64,000 nt of DNA from Trichoplusia ni (Eukaryota > Arthropoda > Insecta > Lepidoptera > Noctuidae), in assembly GCF_003590095.1 (NCBI RefSeq), contig NC_039483.1, positions 10,292,001-10,356,000 of the forward strand. The letters are read 5' to 3'. A model generated the notes under the pieces. That model was not told the origin of the DNA and made no database searches. It was given only the letters and a program-made list of their open reading frames with translations. Both the position numbers and the translations under genes were made by a program. Numbering within the stretch: the stretch's first letter is position 1; each line of letters begins with the position of its first letter. Shown here in pieces: positions 43,902-57,200 of the stretch.

Positions 43902-46048
43902 AGGTTCTAAAGTGCCTCTTATTACGTACACTAGATGCTTCACAACTTATCGCAAACTTGGAAACCTAGTGTCTTATCCCCTTAGCAATATTGGCGCGCA
44001 AATTAATCACAACAAGTTCAGATGTATGCAAAAATTGAAGCTTCATAAAGACTCGACTTTTTTAATCTGCCTTTCTGACTGCTCTCCAATATCTTATTCT
44101 ATTTTCTTTATTTTATTATTTTTCTTGCGTCAAATGGCACGTATAAATGTGGATACAGCGCCTAATCTCTCTCCGGTCGTGTTGGATTGCCACCTATCTG
44201 GTAAGGAGAGCAGGGTACAAAGGGTTCACATGCACATATCGGGTTAGGAGAGCAACTCGGTTGTGCCACGCTTAGTGCGTGACACAATTTGATGTTTTTC
44301 GACACATTTAAGGACATGCATGTATAACATTTTATTTATAGCCTTTCCTTTTGTAAACTTTGTCGTAAGGTTGAATGACCACAAAAACATATTGTTAGCA
44401 CTAAAAATCTAGGTACTAAGTGCCTCAGTATGATTCAACCATAAACTAAAGCCATGATCAATATCATAATACAAAGTTTACCAAATATATTATTTCAAAC
44501 ATTTTCCTCATACTTACGTAAATGTTGCACTTATTTGCATCAACCTTGCAACAGTTGTTCGTGAACCTGTTTTACATTTATTGACTCATGCGCATCGCGA
44601 TTTACAGAGATACTTGTGCAATAAATTTGTATAAATCCAGATTGATCAGTTTAAACTATGATTAATTACTTGTAAAAATTACAAAGACAATAAAGTTTTC
44701 TAATATTGAACACCACAACGAACTTTATATGGTGGGTATCATAGATTTTCGCCTTAAATATTTGCGGATTTATAACAAGAAGGTAAAGATGATTTTGGCT
44801 AGATCTACTTAGGTATGCCATACCTATTAAATAACTTCTTTATAATATAATTAGTGCTCTTCAAAATGTATATTTTACAATCGACGAATATAATGGTTCC
44901 TCAGGTGAAGCAGCAAAAATACTGAAGCGGACATTTTGTCTACTCACATTGCATCTTAATAAGCGGGTGATTTGAAAGCCTAATAAAGTCATAAGAGAGC
45001 GACATATCCATGGCAAAGATTTTAAGGATTAGTTACACGTTAATTCAAAAATATAATAGGTACTTAAAAAAGGTACCTACCTATACGAGTATATTAGTAA
45101 CCAAAACGAGACGTCCATATGTTTTTTACAGTTGACTGTTATTTTGTCTTAATATCGCAGGTTATATTATGCTGACGTAAAATGTAATAGTTTGCAGTCA
45201 TCGAGTTCATCTCTAACCGGTCGGTGTTAACCACTACACACCGGTGGTTATTGTGGTTACACTTTGACTTCTCTTATTATGAATAAGAACTAACAAATGA
45301 TATTACCCTTGAAATAAACAGTACATTTGTTACTCCGTTTTAGTTTTAAAGAAGGAATCAAAACTTAAGTAGTTACGTGAGGGATATAAAGTTGAATTAG
45401 GAAGATGAGACAGTGACAACAGAAAATTAAAAGGAGAGCAAATAAAAACATCGCAATTTCCTAAAAATTGTAGTGAAAATTATAGTAACACTAGCACTAA
45501 TCTAGGAAATTTTGTTCTGCGGGTTGATTTGTGAAAACAAATAGCCCATGGCGTCATCAAAACGCGTACAAGAACACGATACCGCTTTTTTATTGTTACT
45601 TAATACCGCGTCAAGTTTAGAGTCTTCGTCATATATTTAATATTTAAAACAATAAATAAACAAAACAAATTGCACTGAATAAATAATATAAAGATTTAAA
45701 AAATCTAAAATACCCACGTTTATATTATTAAAATCGGTCGAGCCGATTTTATTCGGATTTGCACCTATCCTAAACATTTCAGCGTGCTAGCTTATCGGGA
45801 AGTGTCTCAAAAATGAGTTTCAATTCCAGCCGGAACGACAAACAAGAAAGTGAGTTTATAAAAACGTGGGAAAATAGTAGTTAAGGACTAAAGTTCGATC
45901 AGTAATCATTGCAAGACATAATCCTATCAAAGGGAGACAAATGATGATACATTAACACCTCCGATTCCCGACAGATGGCGCTGTTGCAATATTATCTCTA
46001 TTCTATACAAGCATCGATTACTTAAGCGAAGTTTTATACAATTGTACG
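43902..46048. other. Intergenic, no supported gene
   Basis: AT-rich with no domain-bearing ORF. The frame at 43912-44247 (111 codons) starts right beside the LTR element and has no recognisable motif. Upstream flank of gene D. Confidence 0.45.
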
Positions 46049-46134
46049 TATAAAACTGTGTTTAGTATAACCGCCGTTGCGCAGGAGTTTGCCCGCTGTC
46101 GCACAACACAAATACGAGAAATAAAATATCGAAG
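46049..46134 (+). promoter_or_regulatory. Candidate promoter and 5'-UTR exon of gene D
   Basis: TATAAAAC at 46049-46056 is followed by a GC-richer stretch ending 'atatcgaag' before the donor GTTAGT at 46135. Splicing to the acceptor ending at 47600 would remove 1.47 kb and leave the ATG two nt into exon 2, as in the other three genes. Confidence 0.3.
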
Positions 46135-46860
46135 GTTAGTCCACTTTAAGTATGTAAATAATTTTATGTCTTAATATAAAAAAACAGGTCGTGACATTTG
46201 ATTGACAGATATGTGTGATATTTTATTCTTGTTCGGCTTATGATAATATTTTTACTAGTGTTGATACTGTGTTGTTTTTGTTTTGGTCGATCAGATGTTT
46301 TCAAGGTTGTCTACGCGGCATTTATTCGGAATCAGTATTTGTTAATTTAATCCTTATAAATTACTTTGGGGCTCTTTTCCCTTTTTTCCCATGTAGGTAA
46401 AGGTCCTTGTTGTTAAAGATTTTTCGTATCCCAAAATATTTATTTTACAATCATATTTTAAAGACCCTATGGGTTCATCGATGGGTTTGGCCTGTGGTAC
46501 CAGTTCAAACATATAAGCACTAATAAGGAATGCCGGTAAAATTGTTTAGTTCAACTCATTAAAACTTTGTACGATGGCATCAACTTTGTTTACAAACAAA
46601 GTTTATCATAAATTCGGGGCTTCTAATGACTGTGAATATCAGACTAAAAATTATTTAATGAAAATTGCCAGTAAATATAACTCTATTAAAAAAATGATTT
46701 TAAATAGCAAACATTATAGTAATTTCACTGAACTAATAGTTTTTTTGTATCATTGTAATATGTTTGCTTTAAACACATAACTCATTGGATCAAATTACCG
46801 TTAAAAACAAATACCTGTCCGGTTATGTGCGAGTTGGACTCGCGATGGTAAGGGTTTCGT

Positions 46861-46995
46861 GCATGTGAAAATTTTAATTGTCTAGCTATCACGGTTCCAG
46901 AGATTCAGCCTGCTTACGGACGGACAGAGAGACGGATATTAGGACAGGAGTGCCTTAATAATGAGGGTGCCGTTGTATTCTTTGGTTAAGGAACC
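46861..46995 (+). repeat. Diverged interspersed repeat (copy of 16.4 kb)
   Basis: Related to 16410-16527. It ends 'tctttggttaaggaaccc', typical of an abundant degenerate lepidopteran repeat. It lies within the inferred first intron of gene D. Confidence 0.5.
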
Positions 46996-47602
46996 CAAAA
47001 ACATGGCTGACCTTGGATCTAGGTACAAAAAACGATAAAAAGTCAAAATTTAATCTACCGCATCCTTATCAAAATAACAGCCTATTATAATATTGCTGGT
47101 AATGCTTGTATTACGTAAATAGTAAAGTTGTCAAATTGTAATCATTCCTAAGTGTCTGCCGACGCTATCAGACAACTCATCAATAATAGATAGCGGGGAA
47201 TTACCTTTATTTAAAAAATCATAATTAGGATGTAGGCTTAATTCGAATATTAATTGTTTTATCGTAATATAATGATTCGTCGGTTTCGTATTTTGAATCT
47301 AATAGAATAAGAAAACAAAAGAATTTAAGGAACACTCCAGATTAACTCGTTTCGTTTGTCAAAGTCAGATGTTGCGCACAATGCTCCATCAGACGCTCAC
47401 TAAACTAAACAATATTCGCCTTTTTGTATATCCTCAATAAATCACGTCCGGATTTATTGTACGGAAAGTGATTTTTTTATCAGTAGTAAATCATGCTTTC
47501 AAGTGTCAATATAGGTATACATTAAAAAAACAAAAATACTGCCCAGCATGACTCCCACAGGTCAGCTAGCATTTCCATTAACAGTTTCCCTTTTTCCCAG
47601 CC

Positions 47603-50600
47603 ATGATCGTGACGGTGACATGGCTGCTGGTGGCGCTGTCACTGGTGGTGCTGTACCTCCGCAGGGCCTACTCCAAGCTGGAGCGCGACCAGGTCAACCA
47701 CTTGCCCATAGTGCCGTTCTTTGGACATATCTTCTGGGTATTCTTCAAGAAAGAACATATTGTAGAGGCTTTCATGAAGTCTGTTAATGCTTTCCCAGAT
47801 GATAGGTGAGTTTTCATGTGTAGTTTTTGTTTTTGCCAAAATATCATCAAGTGCCTCGAAATTTCTTAGTTGCTTAATGATATTGTAAGTTTTAATAATT
47901 TATTCAAATGATTTGTACATATCGCTTATTTTTCGGTATCTGCCAGATAATAGGAGCACGTCAGAGACATTGGCTTACCAAAAAGTTTAGCTCTAAATAG
48001 GTAACTATGAAATGATACATGAAAAGTGCTGATAATTATAAGAATCGTTTATAAAAACAAATCCTATTGAGTTGTTCAAGAATTAAGTCAGATTTAACAT
48101 AATCCTAGCATAATTCTGTAAAATGCCCTTCAAGCTTGCAAGCTTTTGCCCAAAAATTTGATTTATAGGATGGTTGGGCACTATGACATGGTGACTCCAT
48201 CGGTGATAGTGAAGGATTTGGAGACCATAAAACGGATCACCATCAAAGACTTCGAGCACTTCGTGGACAGGAGGAGGTTCATCGGCAAGGACGACCCCAT
48301 GTTCGGGCGGGGGCTGCTCATGTTGACAGGTATGTTTAGCAATTTTAATTCTTATTTAATGTAGGTTAGAGCCTGAATTGAGTTGCGCGGGATGGGGAAT
48401 TAGAGAATTAATGGCGCATGGCAGTAGAGTCTCCTCCACGTCTCTTAAGCGATCTTTTCCTTAGTATATTTTGCCGACTTTTGCTATCTCTGAAATCGTG
48501 GGGCTCGTCATGAAGCGTGGCGTTAAGCTTGGAGCTGATTCCGACTATCTGAATGGGCTACAAGCGCTTGGACGCTTGCCTTTAACTCGACCAATCTTAG
48601 GTACCAGGCACAACATAGGCTACATTTTCGTAAAAACATCATTAGATTAAATTAATGAATTGAAATGAATGAATTGAATGAATGAGCAAGCGTAGCGTAA
48701 AATGCCTGCCCACGCGGTGAGCAGACAATCTCATAAAGTCGGTGAAAACTGGATGCCACTGGTCTTTAGAGCGATCACTTGAGGAGTTCTATGCCCAGCA
48801 GTGAAAGTCTTATAGCTATATGATGATTATCTTTAGATTGCTAAAGAACGTAGTTTTAAGCTAAAGGAAAGTAGATGAGAATCTTAAAAAATAATAACAT
48901 GACCTTATATCTAGGTATTCCTAGACAGCACAGACCGTTGAAAAAAATTATAATAAGGAGGTCATCAATGGGTGATTTCATCTTTATAATTAGTTTTATC
49001 AGAAAATCGATATTAATATAGATATTAAGAGTGGATCAATATTATCTGTCTCCAAAATACCCCGAGGACAAACATACATAAGTAAGGCTGTGCAAAAATA
49101 TTGCCTTACACAGGGTATCGGGAAGGATCAATGCACTCATCATCTGTTAACCTACTTTATACTTGAACACTATAAACAATTCTCAAAGATTATTCTCATT
49201 AATGTTTGAACCACCTGATAAAAAAATGTGTCATTATTATAATTATCGTTTCAAGAAAAAAATAAGTTCATCATAACAACATAATAATGCCTCGTGTTAT
49301 GTCTTTAAAAACACAAAACAATAATTATACAATCTTGTATACTGCGTTTTTAATAAAAAAAGGAGAAAAAAACAAGAAGACCTCTGATAAGTTTGTTTTT
49401 GTCGAAAAGATCATATTATTTTTGAACCGTCATATAAATGAACCGAAACGCGTAACATAAACAGAGATTACAAAGGTCCAACAATAAAAAATAATATTTA
49501 ACATAACACTAGCTAAAGTAGGTACACTTGTGAATGTACAAAAGGAAAACAACTCTTAATATAATATATTTTAAGTACGATCAGACAAAGATAAATGACA
49601 ATCGGTACAATAATATAATGCTTCAATGATTACACGATAGCAGAAACAAAACAGGTTGCGAACCCCTGAATAACAAGGCGCGTTGTATAGGTTGTGCGTC
49701 AGACAGAATCACAATCTAGGCAGGGCTTAGCAACATTTGTGTTTCTTTAGAATTGGCGTTTCATCGTGACACGTGATCGTGCCAACTTATAGCTATTATA
49801 AAAGTATAATAACATTTAGATAATTGATATACATAATGCATTATCAAAGGAAGCTTATCTAGTCACATAATAAAATCCTCTACGACTCGTCTCTACAAAA
49901 CAAAATTGATAATACATTCTATTTGTAGGTATGTTGTCGAACCTTAAATACAAATTGTCTTTTGTTTTTTTTTTTTTATAATAGAAGCTAGAAATTTGCG
50001 TCCCTAGGTCAGACTTATACTGAATAACACCTAATGAACCGAAGCAAACATATCTGATGCCAAAAAAACATTTAAAAAAGGCGTTATAGAAACTCTCGGA
50101 CAGAAAAGAAAACCTCGTTTATATGAGAATCACAGCCACGTGCGTCTTTCCCTGCTAATTATTTTTAATTGAAGTTAACATTTGCCATGTTATACGTTTA
50201 AACATAAGCTTTACCTTTAGCAGTCGACCTTCTAATTATATCGATAAACTATGTATAATTTATACAAAGTATATATTTACCTACACCATGCACCTAAATC
50301 CTTCCAACCGGAACTCCAAGCGAATCAAGTTAAATATATAGTAACGATCGATTGGTATTCACCAGCCTGGTGGTAAAGGGCCATAACATAGTACAGTACC
50401 GTTACCAAATTCCACAACTTTCTAGTCGCCAAACAGAAGACGGTGCACGGAGCGACATCTCTCTTTCATGACATCAGTGTTTCTTCAAGAGGCCCTTACA
50501 CAGATTTGAATCTCAACACAACATGGTTTACAGGTGATGAATGGAAAGCCATGCGGTCGACAATGAGTCCGGCCTTCACCAGCTCGAAGATCCGTCTCAT

Positions 50601-53600
50601 GGTGCCTTTCATGCTGGAAGTAGGAGAGAGAATGATTCAAGTGCTGAGGGAGCGCATCAAAAATTCAAAAGGTAATTATGAACTAAGATTATAAAGATAT
50701 GTAGGTATCTGTTTCACCCATGGTGGTCTTAAAGCCTTTACAATAACAAAAGCTTTTGTAGATTATGATAAAATATCTGCGCAAGATAACAATTCTCTAA
50801 TCATCGTGACTTTCAGTACAAATGTACCAAAACATCTTTATTTTTCGTCGATTATTGTCGCACTAAATATTGAAAAATACCATTAAACCTTATCCCAGTA
50901 AAGTCAGGCCTGCACTCGGGCTTGTTGCACAGTACTAATCATGAGAGTCCTGTTATAATTAATTCTCTTTATGGTCTCTCAGAGGGCTACGTAGATTTAG
51001 AGTTGAAGGACCTGGCGACCAGGTACGCGAATGACGTGATCGCCTCGTGTGCTTTCGGCCTGAAAGTGGACTCCCAGAGCGAAGACAACACCTTCTACAC
51101 CATGACCAAGGATATCACCACCTTTGGATTAGTGCGAATCATTAAGGTCTTCCTGTTTAGGGCCTTTCCCTCTCTCTGTCAGGTAAGAAATATGTATTAT
51201 CGTTTGCTGATTCATTTGGTGATTTGGTAAACATTTCTTAATAATATTTTTGTTCGTCCGATAAGATGTTTCGTTGTTTGACGTTAATTTATTGATCGTT
51301 TATCATTTAGAGATAATTAAATCCGTTGTCTAATTAATACCTATTATTCTGTAAACAATTGAAATACCATTTTAATCATTATTTAATCAACTATAATTAT
51401 CATAATGAATGACTTCAAATTACTTTGACTCGGTCTAGAGATTTAATCAGACTTCTACCACTGTTTTGTGTATTTTTATGATAAATGTGATCTCACAGGC
51501 ACTGAATATAATGATATCACCACCGGAGGTGTCTGATTTCTTCAGAACTATAATACTTGGAACCATGAAGAACCGAGAGAAGGACAACATTGTCAGAAAC
51601 GACATGATCAACATACTTATGCAAGTCAAGAAAGGTAAAGTATTTAAAAGACTTGAAAAATTGGTTATAGTAAGCTTAAAGTAATCAATGACAATTAAAT
51701 ACGAGTAAAAAAAAATATCCAACAATTTTTGTAAATCTGTCTGAAGATATTGGTGACATCTAATGAATAACTTGATCTTATACACTTGAATTTTCTGCCA
51801 ACTAGAAATGCTTTCTGCGGTTAATCACTTTGGGTTTACAAAACCAGACGACTCTAGACGAATTAAAGAGATGGAAATTAAAAAATACTCATGTAATCAC
51901 CAGGTCAACTCACGCATGAGAAAGAAGAAGCAGACGTCGATGCTGGCTTCGCAACAGTTGAAGAATCATCCATTGGCAAGAAGCAACATAACTTCGGTAA
52001 ATACTGTTTATAATGCCTGTGAAATTTAAACATGAGAAGAGATAATATACAAAATTATGTAATTGTGATAATTTTATTGTCATTTGAAAAGCCTTTGGAC
52101 ATGAACTTTCCAAGAACATATTGTCCAAGTGTGTATTTATGTGCAATAAAGTATAAATAAATAAATAAAAATTCTCACTGAATAATAAAAAAGATTGAAG
52201 AAGATTTTTTTCGTCATACAAGACTAAATGTCAAGGTTATCAATATGTTACAGATTGGTCAGACAATGACCTGGTAGCACAGGCTGCGCTGTTCCTGTTT
52301 GCTGGCTTCGACACAGTCTCCACGACCATGGCGTTCATCATCCACGAGCTGGCGATCAACACTGAGGCCCAGGAAAAGCTGTCGAAGGAGATCCAAGAAC
52401 ACGATGCGAGGCATAAGGGACAGGCCGACTACAACTCCATACAGAGCATGCAATACCTCGACATGGTCGTCTCTGGTGAGGATACTCTCTTATTTGTTTC
52501 CATCTTTATAGGTAATATTCTCGGAATAAGTAAAACTATTTCATTTTTTTTCAATGATAAATTAACATTCACACATCAATTTATATGACTTTTGGTATGT
52601 TTTTATAAAAAAAAAAAATATAGCTTTATGCAGAACTGGCCTAGTACAAGAGATTCTTCATTACCTATGCTGATAGAGTTTGATTCAAGAATAAATTAAT
52701 GAATTAATGAGGATGAATTAAGTCAAGGAGAACGACCGTCAACAGTCGTCGATAGGATGTTGAATCATCAATAGTTGTCTATTGTGTAACTATGCAGACT
52801 ATTATATGCCAGGCGATTTCTTATGTATGATGCGATTTTTCATTAGGTTCCGAGAAAACAAAATAAAGAACTGTGCCTTAATGATAAGCTCTTAAAGCAC
52901 TTTTTCCAATGAGGAAGCGAGAAACTATGCTTATGGGACTAGTTACTTACTCATTCTTGTGCTTACAGAGGGGCTACGGTTGTGGCCCGCTGGGGGTTTC
53001 ATGGACAGAAAGTGTGTGAAGGACTACAACCTCGGTAGACCCAACGCTAAAGCCACCAAGGATTATATTGTAAGTGTTGCTTCCTCAACACTCATCATCC
53101 ATCATTTAAGCCAATTTAGAGATCCAGAGTTTCCTCAATTTATTTGTAACATCCACAAAACACGAGCTCACTCGTAAATAAACAATCAAGCTATTTTGTA
53201 AAGTAAGTTTGAAAGAGAAAGTAAACTAAAGATGTTTTTATGTAACTTAGTGCTTATTAGCAAACACTGGTCCAGTAAAGTACCTAATCACGATCAAAAT
53301 AATTATGAGAACCAACTTTTTTCCTTTAGGCTAAAGGATAAATTTAAGCTACCTCAAATATTTGGCCAGACTTGATTCAATTTATGTCTACCTATTAACT
53401 CTTAAAATGCATTTTTGTATTATTACTTGCAAGAATTCGATTTATTTGTTCATTACTTATCCGTATTTATCAGGCGCGTCCATTTAGTTTCGGACTTAAG
53501 AAATGTTTTTAATTATGCACCATCGTTATTGTACAAGTACAGTGAGCACTAATTTGTTTTGCGGTACTCTTTCAGATCCGCAAAGGCGAATTCCTCACCT

Positions 53601-54110
53601 ACCCGATCTGGGCGTTCCACAGAGACCCCAAACTATTCCCCGAGCCCAAGAAGTTCATCCCCGAGAGGTTTTCTCCTGAGAACAAAGATAAAATCAAGCC
53701 ATTCTCCTACATGCCCTTCGGGATGGGACCCAGAAATTGTATAGGTTAGGGTTAATTTTGTCTTATATTTTTATCTATCACCGTAAATATATTTCAGTAA
53801 TAATAATAATTTGAAGAAGAGCAAGACTTTCAGAAATTCTTTTTTTTTGGTGTAATGACTTTCCGTCACCTTTATAAACAGCAAAAAATTGCTTCCTTCA
53901 GAGTAATTTACACATTACAATAATTGTCTTCATGTTCCAGGGTCTCGCTTCGCCCTGTGTGAGGTGAAGGTGATGCTGTACCAGCTGCTGCGTGAGATGG
54001 AAGTGTCTCCGTGCGAGAGGACCTGCATCCCCACCAAACTGATAGAGGATGGCTTCAACATGATGATCCGAGGAGGAGGCTGGATCAGGTTTAGGATAAG
54101 GAATAACTGA
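47603..54110 (+). CDS. CYP9A: CYP9A-like cytochrome P450, gene D (10 coding exons, 530 aa)
   Basis: Exons: 47603-47805, 48169-48329, 50534-50671, 50983-51182, 51499-51634, 51904-51996, 52254-52475, 52969-53069, 53576-53744, 53941-54110; total 1593 nt, in frame, same phases as A-C. Anchor at residues 1-20 (MIVTVTWLLVALSLVVLYL), C-helix WKAMR 125-129, I-helix AGFDT 327-331, K-helix EGLR 385-388, IPERF, haem loop FGMGPRNCIG with Cys 473. Asp replaces the Glu seen at the I-helix acid in A-C; both are accepted in the P450 consensus. This gene is inverted relative to A-C, its exons are more GC-rich, and intron 2 is 2.2 kb with repeat-like sequence. The start follows a CCCAG acceptor by two nt. Expected microsomal xenobiotic monooxygenase. 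Confidence 0.93.
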
Positions 54111-54201
54111 CTGTGATTCATTTAATTTTTAATCATGTATAGATAATAATAATATATTTAACTAATTTACTGATGAAGTGTATTTTTATTACGTACCATT
54201 T

Positions 54202-54207
54202 AATAAA
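54202..54207 (+). terminator. Candidate poly(A) signal of gene D
   Basis: AATAAA 92 nt after the gene D stop. Confidence 0.45.
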
Positions 54208-54210
54208 ATG

Positions 54211-57200
54211 TCGATTCCTAGACTAATGGAGGTTGATCGATAAACATTAGTTCATAATAACCCATAATTTAAAATCTTATGTAAGTATTGTAGTAGATAC
54301 GTTTTGAAATACACTAATTAATGTAGGGTTTTTTATAGTTTTATCGTCGTTATATCCAAATTAATAGAATACGAGTATTATAAAGCGCCATCTATAGTAA
54401 TACAATTGAACTAAGTAACTCTTAACAGCGACATCTGCTATTGAATAGAAACAATTGAAAGAACATTGAATGTCTCATGGTTTTTCCAACGATCAACAGA
54501 TGGCGCTCACCGTGTCAAATCTCTTTTATTAGCCAAGACTCCAATTTTAGGTGCTAACATTGTACAAATTTCGAACTGAACGTTCTGTTTTTTATTTACT
54601 TACTATTCTTGAAATGTACTTAAAGAGTTCTTACGAAATTGGACATTCCTAACAATTTTCAAAACTATTATTCAACAAAAGGGATCATGCGAGAAAGCTG
54701 CTCCTGGTACTGTCCTGCTGGTACTGCCTAAAAGAAATACCCACTATTGTTATTGCGACACGGAGCAAAACTCGATGACCATTTAGTAAGTTTTTTCAGT
54801 AGAATAATAGAGTTGATGGTTGCTTGTTTTGTAGTAACAGCTACAAGCTCTTTGTATGGGATTTGCCTATCCATCATTGCCACTCCTTGTGCATTTAGCT
54901 ATTATATTGCATGTCTGTCTTCAGGTGCTTGGTCAATCAAATATAATTTAGTTGCTGGCTGTACTTTAAGTGGCAGATTAATGCCACCACACTTTCACCA
55001 CTGATTGGTTCAGGCTTTTAGCAAGTCATGATTATTGCTGAAACAAAGCACTAAAGCCTTATTCTTGTTTTGTAATTGTTGTGATTGAGACAGAGGCTCT
55101 TCGATATTAGCTAGTTTCTTACCCACCAAACCCTTAGTTGGAAATCTTGAATAAAGATATTTCATTTACCATGAAAGATGTTGTGCGTTAGTTATGGATG
55201 GATGTAGAATAAATAAATAGGTTATGGATTTATATAACGATAATACCCAAGCGTAAGCTCTTGGATTTAAGCACAGGGAACAATAAACCTTTACAGAGGT
55301 TTTAGCTGGTAGTCCTCCATACCAGCGGAGTTAGTCGGTGAGAGTCAACTGGTTCAAAACAGTTTTTGATTTGCATTACGACGTTTGTTTACTCAAGCTT
55401 TTATATAATGTAGGGCACAATAAACAAAGTCCTAATACTTAGGTATTAAATACAAGCTACGAGGATGAAACGTACAAACATGAAACATTTCTGCGTTCTG
55501 TACTTACTATTGACGTCCATAACTGCGGTTACAAATTCCCGAAATACAATTATTGTGTGATAGGTATATAAAACATTAATATATTAATTGAACTGAACTC
55601 ACTATAGGTTGGTAGCTACCGATTAATCCAATTAAAATTGTTCTCTGGTGAATAATGCGACATCGTTACCGAGCACGTTTGGATAAGGACTCTACAATTA
55701 TTATTCCTGAAACAAGGAAGTTTTTTGATAAAGGGTTTTTTTAGCTCAAGTTTATCTGTTTAAGGATAATATTCGAGTTTTACCTTAATTCAATGTTATA
55801 TTTTTTTAATATACAGCTCTCTTGATAGCTCCAAAAAAATTCCCTTACTTCAAAATGTAGATTCTTTTCAGGCACTCAACCGCAGCATATATCATATTAC
55901 CTACTGAGCTTTAACAAAGGAATAACAGTTGTTGACGCATTATGAAGTAATGCGAGTAAGTCATCAAATTACTTGAATTACTGAGCTGAGGTAGACCAAC
56001 AGTCTAGAACCCAATGATGATGTTAGAGCCGTTCCTGTGAAATTGTATTTATTATGATTTTCTATGCCAGTACTAAGTTCACTACTTTACACTGTTTTAC
56101 TCTTTAATTAGAGCGCCAAATAACTTTAGAATGTGTTCTGATGTTCACCACTTCAGCTCTAGTTTTCCTGACACTCTTTTGCAGGTACTGAAAGTTTCAA
56201 TATTCGTGGTAATAGAAATAATTCAAGTTTTTTTTTCATAGCTTTTTGTTTTGATCCAAAGCGATACAATCTGTGTTTTTGTGTGTAGAAAGTGTGCAGA
56301 CATGTATAGAAAACGTTTTTTTTTAATTAATATCTCTTATGTGAGCGGCAATACAAAAGGCTCTCCTCCATCCTGCCAGCACTCTCTATTTCAAGTGCTT
56401 ATAATATTATGTAAAAGGTAAATAGGGTTAATTGAAACAGTTATATTAATTCACATTCATAAATCGTATATTTCTCTTCTTATCTTCACATTATTAAGAA
56501 ATAATACATAAAAATCTGTCTTTTCATCAATTGCGCGATAATCTTACATCAACAGAGTTCCTTAGAATTAAAGAAAAAATATATCTTAAAATATAAGAAC
56601 GTAATACGAAACAAAACGTTTAACGCCTATAAATACTTAATAACTGGAATTATGCACCTTCGTAGCTCACAATATTCAGAATGGACTAACTTTGAGACTA
56701 AAATATTATGCTAGATTTTATATATTTGTCTAAAACACATAACGATAAATGCTTTATATTAGAACTCTACTTTTGTAGAGTCATGCATTGTCAAACAAAT
56801 GACAGCGAATAATGACAAAGTATTATCGTAAGTACATAGGATCTATATAAAAGCGAATTTAGAAATGGTTTTAACGAATTGTAAGGGAAATTATTACCCA
56901 AAGCTAATCCACGTTACTGCAGCAAAAAAATTTTAAATTCTACATCAATAGAATAGCCATAACTTAGTTTTATCAAGAAATTCAAAATAATCGTATATTT
57001 CTACGGTAGAGTTATATCGTTGTTCTTTAAGACACAGGTTTTGTACTGTCATTATTATAACAAATAAATAAAATATAAAATCAACCTTACTGTTAATATT
57101 AATATCTGTACTCTCAATAAATATATTAGTTTCTGTGAAATAAAGAAAGTATATTTAAATCAACGAGATCTATGTCTTAACCATTTGCAATAGAGTTTAA

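Noticed and set aside
43912..44247. 111-codon ORF next to the mini-copia LTR
   Set aside because: No recognisable motif, no relation to pol, and it begins outside the target duplication.
48350..48840. GC-richer block in intron 2 of gene D considered as an extra exon
   Set aside because: The P450 frame runs continuously from exon 2 to exon 3 without it, its frames contain stops, and its 3' part resembles a repeat tail.
54386..54506. GCGCCATCT / AGATGGCGC inverted pair as a regulatory site
   Set aside because: The same nonamer recurs elsewhere (near 45973), and the motif is common in insect intergenic DNA; nothing links it to a gene.
54747..55004. 85-codon hydrophobic ORF
   Set aside because: No family recognised, AT-rich setting, no promoter or splice support; length compatible with chance.
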